Shown here: positions 33,992 to 41,228 of the stretch, in pieces
Position numbering within the stretch: position 1 is the stretch's first letter
How the letters are laid out: the number at the start of each line of letters is the position of its first letter
Assembly: GCA_050874905.1 (NCBI GenBank)
Contig: JBNMLP010000004.1
Coordinates: forward strand, 88,992 to 152,991
Reading direction: 5' to 3'
DNA from: NC2004 sp050874905
GTDB taxonomy: Bacteria; Bacillota; Clostridia; Lachnospirales; Lachnospiraceae
DNA: 64,000 bases
Notes under the pieces: generated by a model
What the model saw: only the letters and a program-made list of their open reading frames with translations
The model's database searches: none
What the model was told of the DNA's origin: nothing
Made by a program: the position numbers and the translations under genes

Positions 33992-36382
33992 TCAGCCACA
34001 CGTTATCCCATAAAGACTCTTTTGCTCCGTTCTGGCAATGATCTCATTCTGCACATCCACACCAAGCTCCGTAAAGTATGCCGTATAGCCTGCTACCCGC
34101 ACCAATAGTCCCCGGTATTTCTCCGGCTCTTTCTGGGCACGAAGCAGCGTCTGCCGGTCGATCACGTTAAACTGTACGTGAAATACTCCAAGCGTACACA
34201 TACTCTTTAACAGCGCCATCATCTGATGGATTCCATTTTCACTTTGCAGCATTTCCGGCTCCACCTTCATGTTCAGCAATGTTCCCTGCACAAAGCGCGC
34301 ATGCGGCAAATGTGACACGGATTTTAATACTGCTCCCGGACCATTCGTATCGGTTCCTCCATTTGGACTGACACCGTCTGCCAGCGGGGTATAAGCCGCA
34401 CGCCCGGACGGAAGGGCTCCTACCTCCAGGCCAAACGGGGTATTTCCGGATACCGGCAGAATGCCCGGCGTCATCGTTCCAAACTTGCTGTGATAACGTT
34501 CGATCTCATCCGCAATAAAGGTAAACATCTCCTCTGCGATCTCTCCCGTAACATCGTCATCATTTCCATATTTCGGAGCAGCCTTGCACCACTGTCTGAT
34601 CTCATCATATCCTTCAAAGTTATGGTCTAATGCCTCCGCCATCTCTTTCATCGTAATCTTCTTCTCATCATAAACAAGCGTCTTTACCGCTGCCATACTG
34701 TTGATCAGATCGGCGACACCGATCAGGATTATGCCATTTCCTGCATTATATTTTGCACCGCCCCACGCATAGTCACTGCAGTTTTCAATACACTCCCGAA
34801 ACGTTAACGACAGTGCCGGGACAATACGATCCATACAAATGTTATCGATGACATGACTGCCCTTCACCACCGCCTGCACGGCATAACGAAGCTGTTCCTT
34901 TACCGCCTCCTGAAACTGCGCATAGGTTGCAAAGGCAGTCGGATCTCCAGTCTGCTCTGATACCAGCTCCCCGGTCTTTCGATGCACTCCATTTGTCATG
35001 ACAAACTCGATCATCCCGCCTAAGTTAATGTCAGCAAGTGCAGTATAATGACGCAGTCTGCCTTCCAGATTGGTTTCCACGCAGCCACACGGATTCCAGT
35101 CCAGTGCTTCCCGAAGCGGGATTCCCTTGTTCATCACCATGCGGATTCCGACATCATCATTATGAAAGGCTGGAAATCCCGTCCCCAACCGGATCAGCTC
35201 CACCACCTTACGCAGAAAACGGTTCGGATTCTTCGCCATGCTGTAGCGTACAGATAGCGACGGCTGATAAAGCTGCACATCCATGGTTGCCTGCAGGATC
35301 AGATAGGACAGCGGATTTACCGCATCTGCTCCGGAGGTTGTCACGCCGCCCACACATACATTTTGAAACATCGGATATCCCGCTGCAAATTCTGCTGTCA
35401 CGGCATCCTGAAACAGACAAGGCTCCGAAAACTTGATCCAGAGACAGTCCAAAAGCTCCTGTGCTTCCTCCTCTGTCATCACCCCATTTTCTAAATCCTT
35501 CTTATAATAAGGATACAAATACTGATCCATTCTTCCCGGATTATAGCTTGCTGCATTCTGCTCCATGAAAATGCAGATCTGATATAGATAAAGCGACTGC
35601 AGCGCCTCCCGAAACGTTCTGGCAGGATGTCTGGGCACCCGGTTACAGGTCTGCGCGATCACACCAAGTTCGGTTTTTCTGGTCTCGTCAGTTTCCAGCG
35701 CAGCCAGACGCTCGGCTTCCCTGGCATACCGCTCCCCAAGAACACAGATTCCTTCTGCGCTGATCAGCATTGCCGTAAGATAATTATCCTTTTCTATCTC
35801 TCCGGGCTCTGTCAGGTCAAGTTTTTCCTTTCGGACGCGAATCCTTTTTACAATTCCTTCGATCCCTTCCTCGATCACCTGACGGTAACCTGCCGTTGTT
35901 TCTCCCCATCCTCTGACCGCTTTCCGGTTGATATATACCTGTCCGGCATCTCTGAGTTTTTTGCAATCCTCAGGGATCTGTTTCAGCCATGCTTCATAAG
36001 TAGAACGCCCTTTCCAATACGGCTTGATCGTTTCCTCAAATAATTTGCGATCTTCGGGAAGCAGGAGGAAAGGATCATATTTTCTTGTACTGATCGTATC
36101 GATCTCATCATCTAAAATAGACCAGCAGGTATCCGCACACAAAATTCCGCCGCGCATTTTACTTCCGGAACAGCCCACGATCAGCTCCTTGTCCCAGATC
36201 GTAACCGTCTTTTCGCTGCACTGTTTATAAAAAGCCTTTGCCTTTCGGATGCAGGCAGGTTCCCCCTCTGTCTGCTTATAGCTTTCTGTCATAATTTTTG
36301 CATTTTCCAGATCCATCTCCGGAACTTTATTGACCACGCGTTCCTTCATATAAGAAATGCGGTCAAGGTATGAATGTTCCAT
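33992..36382 (-). CDS. Glycyl-radical enzyme, substrate unknown (dehydratase/HypD-like size)
   Basis: A 796-residue pyruvate-formate-lyase-like protein. Counting from the ATG at 36382, the thiyl radical Cys434 lies in WNPCGCVETN with Glu436 after it (CxE, as in dehydratases and C-S/C-N lyases rather than the CC pair of PFL). Gly765 in RVAGYTAYF is the radical glycine in the mobile C-terminal loop. The length and these two positions are like those I remember for trans-4-hydroxyproline dehydratase, but the substrate-pocket residues I can compare do not obviously match. No microcompartment genes are near. GGAGGG is 6 nt before this ATG; an ATG at 36388 is too close. Regulated with the AraC gene upstream. 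Confidence 0.85.
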   Translation of the reverse strand: MEHSYLDRISYMKERVVNKVPEMDLENAKIMTESYKQTEGEPACIRKAKAFYKQCSEKTVTIWDKELIVGCSGSKMRGGILCADTCWSILDDEIDTISTRKYDPFLLLPEDRKLFEETIKPYWKGRSTYEAWLKQIPEDCKKLRDAGQVYINRKAVRGWGETTAGYRQVIEEGIEGIVKRIRVRKEKLDLTEPGEIEKDNYLTAMLISAEGICVLGERYAREAERLAALETDETRKTELGVIAQTCNRVPRHPARTFREALQSLYLYQICIFMEQNAASYNPGRMDQYLYPYYKKDLENGVMTEEEAQELLDCLWIKFSEPCLFQDAVTAEFAAGYPMFQNVCVGGVTTSGADAVNPLSYLILQATMDVQLYQPSLSVRYSMAKNPNRFLRKVVELIRLGTGFPAFHNDDVGIRMVMNKGIPLREALDWNPCGCVETNLEGRLRHYTALADINLGGMIEFVMTNGVHRKTGELVSEQTGDPTAFATYAQFQEAVKEQLRYAVQAVVKGSHVIDNICMDRIVPALSLTFRECIENCSDYAWGGAKYNAGNGIILIGVADLINSMAAVKTLVYDEKKITMKEMAEALDHNFEGYDEIRQWCKAAPKYGNDDDVTGEIAEEMFTFIADEIERYHSKFGTMTPGILPVSGNTPFGLEVGALPSGRAAYTPLADGVSPNGGTDTNGPGAVLKSVSHLPHARFVQGTLLNMKVEPEMLQSENGIHQMMALLKSMCTLGVFHVQFNVIDRQTLLRAQKEPEKYRGLLVRVAGYTAYFTELGVDVQNEIIARTEQKSLYGITCG

Positions 36383-36413
36383 AACCATCCCTCCAATACA
36401 AATATTTGAACAT

Positions 36414-36422
36414 ATTGTAACA
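36414..36422 (-). promoter_or_regulatory. Extended -10 promoter candidate of the glycyl-radical enzyme
   Basis: TGTTACAAT on the minus strand (TACAAT at 36414-36419), 32 nt before the start codon. The -35 is poor, as often for activator-dependent promoters; the AraC gene lies directly upstream. Confidence 0.4.
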
Positions 36423-36466
36423 GAGGATTTCCGATCATTCCATAAAAATGCAGACCGAAAATAGGA

Positions 36467-37366
36467 TTATTCAGACATTTTCCCGGATTGATACATTTTA
36501 GGGGTTATCCCAGTCTGCTGTTTAAAGCAGCGGATAAAATAACTGGTATCGTTAAAGCCGCAGGCAAGTGCCACCTGTGTAATGGAATCAGAACCTTCCC
36601 GCAGCCGCGTCATACTCTGACAAATACGGTAGAACAAAACATACTGCGCCGGGCTTTTCTGCACTAATTTGCGGAAGCTGCGGTTACATTCCCCTTCACT
36701 GATATTTCCCGCAGCCGCAATATCTGCAATCCGGATCTTCTTCTGGTAATTCGCATGGATATATGCGATCATGTTCTGCATACGTTTCATCATGCGAATA
36801 TTGGAAAGAGAAGGCTGTTCTTTGGAAAGATTGACATGCCGGATCAAAATCTGCCACATTTCCGTCAGGGTACAGGATATTTCATACTCCTTCCCCTGGG
36901 GATGTTTCAGGTCATCAAGCGTACGTTTCAATTTCTGCAATAGCTCACGCTGCCACGCTGTCTCCGGAGAAAACACCATCGCCGGAAATGCTGCATTTCC
37001 TGTATAGGGAAGCACATCATCCTGTTCCATGCGGCTCCCCGGAAAGAACCCCAGCAGTTTTTCCGGAAAATCAAGACTCTGATATTTGCCATCTTCCGTT
37101 AAATAGGTTGTCGCATGCAGCAGATTACGATTGATAAAAATAGCCTGTCCCTTGCATAAATGATAGGTTATCCCACTGACCTGTATATCCATCTGCCCGT
37201 TTACCACGTAGGTAAGCTGCAGCTCCTCATGCCAGTGAAGATCCATATATCCCCTTCCGGCAGGTTCGATCGTATCTCTGGTCACCGTATATAACCCAAC
37301 CGGAAATGCTTTGTCATTATATGCATTCACCTCATGCAACTGCTTTTCTTTTTTTTCACGATCCAT
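36467..37366 (-). CDS. AraC family regulator (cupin sensor domain)
   Basis: A 299-residue regulator. The N-terminal cupin-like sensor (DLHWHEELQLTYVVNGQMDI, HATTYLTEDG) is followed by two C-terminal helix-turn-helix motifs (IRIADIAAAGNISEGECNRS and ITQVALACGFNDTSYFIRCF). It lies 84 nt upstream of the glycyl-radical enzyme in the same direction and probably activates it in response to its substrate. It is a clear paralogue of the AraC gene at 55519-56409: both have a GRG..DLHWH motif and an FFPGSRME...VLPYT stretch. Confidence 0.92.
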   Translation of the reverse strand: MDREKKEKQLHEVNAYNDKAFPVGLYTVTRDTIEPAGRGYMDLHWHEELQLTYVVNGQMDIQVSGITYHLCKGQAIFINRNLLHATTYLTEDGKYQSLDFPEKLLGFFPGSRMEQDDVLPYTGNAAFPAMVFSPETAWQRELLQKLKRTLDDLKHPQGKEYEISCTLTEMWQILIRHVNLSKEQPSLSNIRMMKRMQNMIAYIHANYQKKIRIADIAAAGNISEGECNRSFRKLVQKSPAQYVLFYRICQSMTRLREGSDSITQVALACGFNDTSYFIRCFKQQTGITPKMYQSGKMSE

Positions 37367-37393
37367 ACTGCACCTTCTTTCTTACTTGTCGCT

Positions 37394-37422
37394 ATTTTAT
37401 CGCTTCCTTCTTTTTTTCGCAA
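37394..37422 (-). promoter_or_regulatory. Promoter of the AraC gene
   Basis: TTGCGA (37417-37422), 17-nt spacer, TAAAAT (37394-37399) on the minus strand, 28 nt from the start codon. Confidence 0.5.
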
Positions 37423-37457
37423 TCTTTGGTTGATTTAATACTTTCTTCATAAAGCGA

Positions 37458-37573
37458 ACACGATTTGGTCACATTTTTTCTTTATAGTAGGCATTGTAAG
37501 AGCTTTTCATATATTGAAATCTCTCCTCCCCTCATGCCCCCGGTCAGAACCGGGGGAACTTTAAAAAGATGTA
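37458..37573 (-). repeat. Tandem 116-nt repeat, copy 1, with tiny ORF
   Basis: This copy is about 91 percent identical to the copy at 37739-37854, with weaker similarity extending to 37442. Read on the minus strand it has a 7-bp GC hairpin (37537-37543 with 37550-37556), a purine-rich GGGGAGGAG stretch, and an ATG at 37510 that starts a 13-codon frame (MKSSYNAYYKEKM) ending UGA at 37469. In the +1 frame the sequence continues as CDQIVFAL to a UGA at 37447. Read on the plus strand it would be a hairpin, a C-rich CTCTCCTCCCCTC segment and the GC hairpin, like an anti-Shine-Dalgarno small RNA. I cannot decide between these. Confidence 0.6.
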
Positions 37574-37579
37574 CAACGT

Positions 37580-37616
37580 GAAAATATCCCGAATGATCTT
37601 CGGGATATTTTCTTTT
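37580..37616 (+). terminator. Hairpin with U tract between the two repeats
   Basis: A perfect 14-bp stem (37580-37593 with 37599-37612), 5-nt loop, followed by TTTT on the plus strand. It would end a plus-strand RNA made from repeat copy 1; on the minus strand it precedes copy 1. Confidence 0.55.
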
Positions 37617-37738
37617 TATATAAAAGCATCCGGAGAGTCACGCCCCTTCGTGGGATCAGGTATTTTTCAGGCACGCTTTTGCTTTTGTTGCACTTCACGA
37701 ATCCCTCAAAAGTTCTTAAGAGTTTCTTCAGAATGCAT

Positions 37739-37854
37739 ACACGATTTGGTCACACTTTTTCTTTATAGTATGTATTGTAAGAGCTTTTCATATATTGAAA
37801 TCTCTCCTCCCCTCATACCCCCGGCACTGCCGGGGGAAACTTTAAAAAGATGTA
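37739..37854 (-). repeat. Tandem 116-nt repeat, copy 2, with tiny ORF
   Basis: The second copy lies 281 nt from the first. The GC hairpin (37818-37824 with 37830-37836) is kept although its loop has changed. The minus-strand ATG at 37791 begins MKSSYNTYYKEKV and ends UGA at 37750; the +1 frame continues as CDQIVYAF to a UGA at 37728. Differences from copy 1 in this tail (TTC/TAT, GCT/GCA, TTA/TTC) are conservative or silent in the +1 frame. A further strong hairpin lies at about 37865-37908 before the Rpn terminator. Confidence 0.6.
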
Positions 37855-37933
37855 TCAAAAGTAGTGCCCCGGTGCTTTGTTGCTTAACTGCAGCAGAGTG
37901 TTGGGGCATTCGCAATATAAATTCCACAGGAAG

Positions 37934-37990
37934 TATAAAAAAATCTCCTGATCGTTCATCATCAATGTTGATGGACGATCAAGGGATTTT
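37934..37990. terminator. Terminator after the Rpn gene, usable from both sides
   Basis: A 22-nt stem with two or three wobble positions (37940-37961 with 37969-37990), 7-nt loop. On the minus strand TTTTTTTATAC follows, ending the Rpn transcript 15 nt after its stop; on the plus strand TTTTATTTTTAGG follows. Confidence 0.8.
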
Positions 37991-38005
37991 ATTTTTAGGA
38001 TTTAT

Positions 38006-38989
38006 CTAATTTTGTAATACTTTCAGTTGTTGTTTTAACGCTTTGATCTCTGCATCTTTTGCCTCAAGCTCCGCTTTCTGCTGGTTGATCTCTTCCTGCA
38101 TTTCATCAATCATATAGCTTACTGTATTCCGGTCTAATTCCTGTAATTCTTTGGAAAACATACTCATCACCTTCTTTGTATTCAGGCATAACTCATACAA
38201 ATCTTTGTAAAGAGGCAGAAATTCCGGATAAGTTTCCAGTAATGTTACAATTTCTTCCTGTTCCTCTGCACTAAAGAATGTCAGCCATGCTTCCAATCTG
38301 TTTCTGATAGGTTTATTGTGATGAGATTTCTTAAAAATGTCAAGAGGAAGAAAGATATATTTCTGCAACAAATTAATCTTCAATCCACTGTCTACCACCT
38401 GTTCGGCACGATGGATATATCGGTCTTCATATAGATGAAATTCTTTGGGACTATTTTCATACAGCACGATCGTATATACATTTTTTATATCTTTGTAACT
38501 GAATTTATGTTCCCGGCTCTGATCCCGGACACGTTTATACTGACGCAATAACAGATCAGCGGAATAGCAGGCACACCGCTGTCCCGGAAACATATAGCCC
38601 ACTTTTTGTACTTCTACATTTGCGATGCTTCCATCTTCCAATTCCACAACAATATCCGTTACCAATAAAGAAGTTTCGTCTGCAATTCTGGTCGAATCGT
38701 TAGGCAAAACCGTAAGTATCGTTACCCGCTCGCCAAGTACGACCGAAAGCCAGTCCTCCAATCGCCCTGCTGCATACTCCGGGTGTAAGACTTCTTTAAA
38801 AAAGGAATCATAGAGCACCTTGACACCCTTTTCTCCTGTACAAAAGTCTAAAAACTCCTGCTGATACTTTTCTTTCCACGATGCATACTCCAAAGCTAAT
38901 TCCCTGTCAGACTGAATCTTCTCAAACAGTTCCTTCTTTGTAGGAAGCATGGGGAAATAGTCCCGTAATGTTTCTTTTTTATTCCGAAT
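38006..38989 (-). CDS. Rpn/PD-(D/E)XK nuclease family (transposase-like) protein
   Basis: About 327 residues. The nuclease core shows the PD-(D/E)XK pattern DIVVELEDGSIANVEVQKVG, with FCTGEKGVKVLYDSFFKEVL before it, typical of the recombination-promoting Rpn/YhgA group. The C terminus is a coiled coil (NQQKAELEAKDAEIKALKQQ). The first ATG is at 38950, but it has no ribosome site and the frame is open upstream, giving KKETLRDYFPM, which is the conserved N terminus in this family as I know it. AGGAGGG (38997-39003) is 7 nt before an ATT codon at 38989, so AUU initiation is the likely start. A terminator follows the gene. Confidence 0.75.
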   Translation of the reverse strand: MRNKKETLRDYFPMLPTKKELFEKIQSDRELALEYASWKEKYQQEFLDFCTGEKGVKVLYDSFFKEVLHPEYAAGRLEDWLSVVLGERVTILTVLPNDSTRIADETSLLVTDIVVELEDGSIANVEVQKVGYMFPGQRCACYSADLLLRQYKRVRDQSREHKFSYKDIKNVYTIVLYENSPKEFHLYEDRYIHRAEQVVDSGLKINLLQKYIFLPLDIFKKSHHNKPIRNRLEAWLTFFSAEEQEEIVTLLETYPEFLPLYKDLYELCLNTKKVMSMFSKELQELDRNTVSYMIDEMQEEINQQKAELEAKDAEIKALKQQLKVLQN

Positions 38990-39061
38990 AATAATACCCT
39001 CCTAATCTTTAAACTTACGGACCGTATACAAATATCGTAGCACAGCAAAATGAGCCTGTCC

Positions 39062-39100
39062 AACAACGATTTGTTGTTAAAAATAACAACCTGTGGTTGT
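39062..39100 (-). promoter_or_regulatory. Double palindromic operator upstream of the Rpn gene
   Basis: Four alternating half-sites AACAAC, GTTGTT, AACAAC, GTTGT have centres about 11 nt apart, that is one per helical turn, making two ACAAC-N5-GTTGT palindromes. They lie upstream of a possible Rpn promoter (TTGGAC, 18-nt spacer, TACGAT) and overlap a TTGACA. The binding protein is unknown. Confidence 0.4.
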
Positions 39101-39167
39101 CAAAGTCGAATTTTTACACCCCATAGGTCAATCAAATCCACTTATATTTTTTCATATTTAGATAAAA

Positions 39168-39222
39168 GAAGCCCGGATTCACGCAGTTGCTGTTTTAAGA
39201 AACTGCCATGATCCAGGCTTGC
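39168..39222 (-). other. Long imperfect hairpin in the gene-free region
   Basis: Outer stem AAGCCCGGAT with ATCCAGGCTT (9 of 10 pairs) encloses an inner GCAGTT/AACTGC stem. CTTTTATC follows on the minus strand, so a weak terminator or a decayed mobile repeat are both possible. Apart from this and the listed repeats, nothing was seen in 39004-39494. Confidence 0.35.
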
Positions 39223-39331
39223 TCCATTTGTCGATTTTGAGTCGAAATGTCAGGATTAACGCTATATATTGATTAACTGGACTTAAATCCTTTTTCTATC
39301 TTTACATTCCTGCACCTCATCTAAAAAGAGC

Positions 39332-39415
39332 GTTTTGCTATTTTTCCAACCTTATTTTTAAGTTTTTTGCAACTTTTCCAACCCAAAAACCACCTATTTT
39401 TGCAACTTTTCCAAC
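39332..39415 (-). repeat. Three direct repeats at 32-33-nt spacing
   Basis: GTTGGAAAAGTTGCAAAAA occurs at 39397-39415 and 39364-39382, with a degenerate third copy at 39332-39350 on the minus strand. The period is about three helical turns, as for iterated protein-binding sites. They lie beyond the terminator of the ABC transporter operon. Confidence 0.55.
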
Positions 39416-39423
39416 TTTCTTCC

Positions 39424-39468
39424 AAAACAAAAACCGTTTCCCTCCGGCAAACGCCAGATAAGAAACGG
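39424..39468 (-). terminator. Terminator of the ABC transporter pair
   Basis: Stem CCGTTTC/GAAACGG (39434-39440 with 39462-39468) with a 21-nt loop, followed by TTTTTGTTTTGG on the minus strand, 26 nt after the stop. Confidence 0.65.
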
Positions 39469-39494
39469 CTTTTATGGAAAGAAAGGTTCAAACC

Positions 39495-41228
39495 TTAGGC
39501 ATATTTCCACTGCTCTGTAGCAAGCTGAAGCTCTACCATATGTTTATAGATTCCATCCTGCTTCTTTAATTCTTGCGGGCTTCCCTGCTCAGCCACAACA
39601 CCATCTTTCAATACGACGATCTGATCTACGCCATCTACCGTACGCATACGGTGTGCAATGATCAGCACTGTCTTATTCTGGATCAATTTGGAAATGGATT
39701 CCTGAATCAGTGATTCATTGTCCACATCAAGAGAGGCGGTCGCCTCATCCATTAAAATGATCGGGGCATCCTTTAAGAATGCACGGGCAATCGAGATTCT
39801 CTGACGTTCTCCACCGGACAGCTCGGAACCATTTTCCCCAATCATCGTATTCCATTTTTCCGGAAGACGCTCCACAAACTCACAGCAGTTTGCAAGTTTT
39901 GCTGCTGCCATTACTTCTTCATCCGTCGCATCTTTTCTACCAATCCGGATATTTTCCATGATCGTATTGTTAAACAATGTAACATCCTGAAAGACAATGG
40001 AATAAAGCGATAACAGCTTCTCCGGATCTACTTTGGAAACATCCATTCCACCGACACTTACTGTTCCGGAATTGACATCCCAGAATCTTGCTGCAAGTCT
40101 TGATACCGTCGTCTTTCCTCCGCCGGATGGTCCGATCAGTGCAGTTACCTCTCCCTGCTTTGCAGTAAAGCTGACATCGGACAGAATGGATTCTCCATCC
40201 TCATAAGAGAAGGACACATGATCAAATGTAATATCATAGCCATCATGGCTCAGTGTTTCTGTTCCTGTCTGCTCATCGTGGGAAAGAATTTCATCCATGC
40301 GGGCACAGTTCTTGTTGATACTGATGATCGCAGACAAATTCTGAAGTGAGATCTGAAGTGGCTCATACATTCTGGTCACAACCAGCAGGAACATGAAAAA
40401 TGTCAATACACTGATCTGCCCGGAAGCAAGTAAGATACTTCCCACCAATGCCGTCGTACCGATTCCGATCTTTAAGATCATCTGTGCGGAACAGACAAAT
40501 GCAGCATTTGCAAATTCTGAAACGATCGCATGATGCTCCACATCCTTGATCTTCTTTGTCAGCCCTTCCATGTAGGTTTCCGTCATATTATTGGAACGCA
40601 GATCACGTACGGTCTCCAGACCTTCCTGAATTCCATCCAGACATGCCAGCTTATAAGAGATGGTTTTCTGGTGTACCTGATCCATCACTTTCTTTGACGA
40701 CAGCACGATCGCAAAGGCGATCGGCATTACCCAGACAGCCGCCAGCGCCATACGCCATTCAAAGAAGAATAATGAGATCACAACGATCGTTGTAGAAATA
40801 AACGCACCAACCAATTCCGGAATCCAGTGGGAGCTGGCGGTTTCAATCAGCGCACAGTCTGACATGATCGTATTGGTCAGATCTGATAAATCCTTTTTTC
40901 CGAAAAATGCAAGCGGAAGCTTACGAAGCTTTTCTGCCAAAGCCCTTCTTCGTACTCCACTTTCCACATAGGTAGAATAAAATGTGGAGTGATACTGGAT
41001 CAGTGTTGTAATAATGATCAATACCAATACTACCCCTGTACCAGCCAGCAGCTTTGTAAATTGAGCCTTTGTTATGCTTCCGGCAAACAGATAGGATGCC
41101 AGCAGATACAAAAGTCCCACGGAAAGCATCAGCACCAGATTGGAAATGGTTACGGATACGATCGCCTGCACCATTCCTCTGGCTCCCTTATCCGAAAGCG
41201 CATACTTGTGTTTTAATTTCTCTATCAT
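39495..41228 (-). CDS. Heterodimeric ABC transporter, ATPase-permease subunit (YbtP/IrtA-like)
   Basis: A 577-residue half-transporter: six membrane segments in residues 1-310, then an ATPase with Walker A GPSGGGKTT, the LSGGERQR signature and a canonical ILMDEATASLD. The pairing and the unusual D-loop of its partner resemble the YbtPQ/IrtAB siderophore importers, which use an exporter fold for uptake. It overlaps its partner by 4 nt (ATGA). A role in iron-siderophore uptake fits the iron-box-like palindrome upstream of the operon, but drug or peptide export remains possible. Confidence 0.85.
   Translation of the reverse strand: MIEKLKHKYALSDKGARGMVQAIVSVTISNLVLMLSVGLLYLLASYLFAGSITKAQFTKLLAGTGVVLVLIIITTLIQYHSTFYSTYVESGVRRRALAEKLRKLPLAFFGKKDLSDLTNTIMSDCALIETASSHWIPELVGAFISTTIVVISLFFFEWRMALAAVWVMPIAFAIVLSSKKVMDQVHQKTISYKLACLDGIQEGLETVRDLRSNNMTETYMEGLTKKIKDVEHHAIVSEFANAAFVCSAQMILKIGIGTTALVGSILLASGQISVLTFFMFLLVVTRMYEPLQISLQNLSAIISINKNCARMDEILSHDEQTGTETLSHDGYDITFDHVSFSYEDGESILSDVSFTAKQGEVTALIGPSGGGKTTVSRLAARFWDVNSGTVSVGGMDVSKVDPEKLLSLYSIVFQDVTLFNNTIMENIRIGRKDATDEEVMAAAKLANCCEFVERLPEKWNTMIGENGSELSGGERQRISIARAFLKDAPIILMDEATASLDVDNESLIQESISKLIQNKTVLIIAHRMRTVDGVDQIVVLKDGVVAEQGSPQELKKQDGIYKHMVELQLATEQWKYA

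Noticed and set aside
33992..36382. Pyruvate formate-lyase
   Set aside because: The active site has a single Cys in CGCVE instead of the adjacent Cys pair, pointing to the dehydratase/lyase branch.
37569..38009. 146-codon plus-strand frame across the tandem repeat region
   Set aside because: It runs through two terminators and repeat hairpins; composition is not protein-like.
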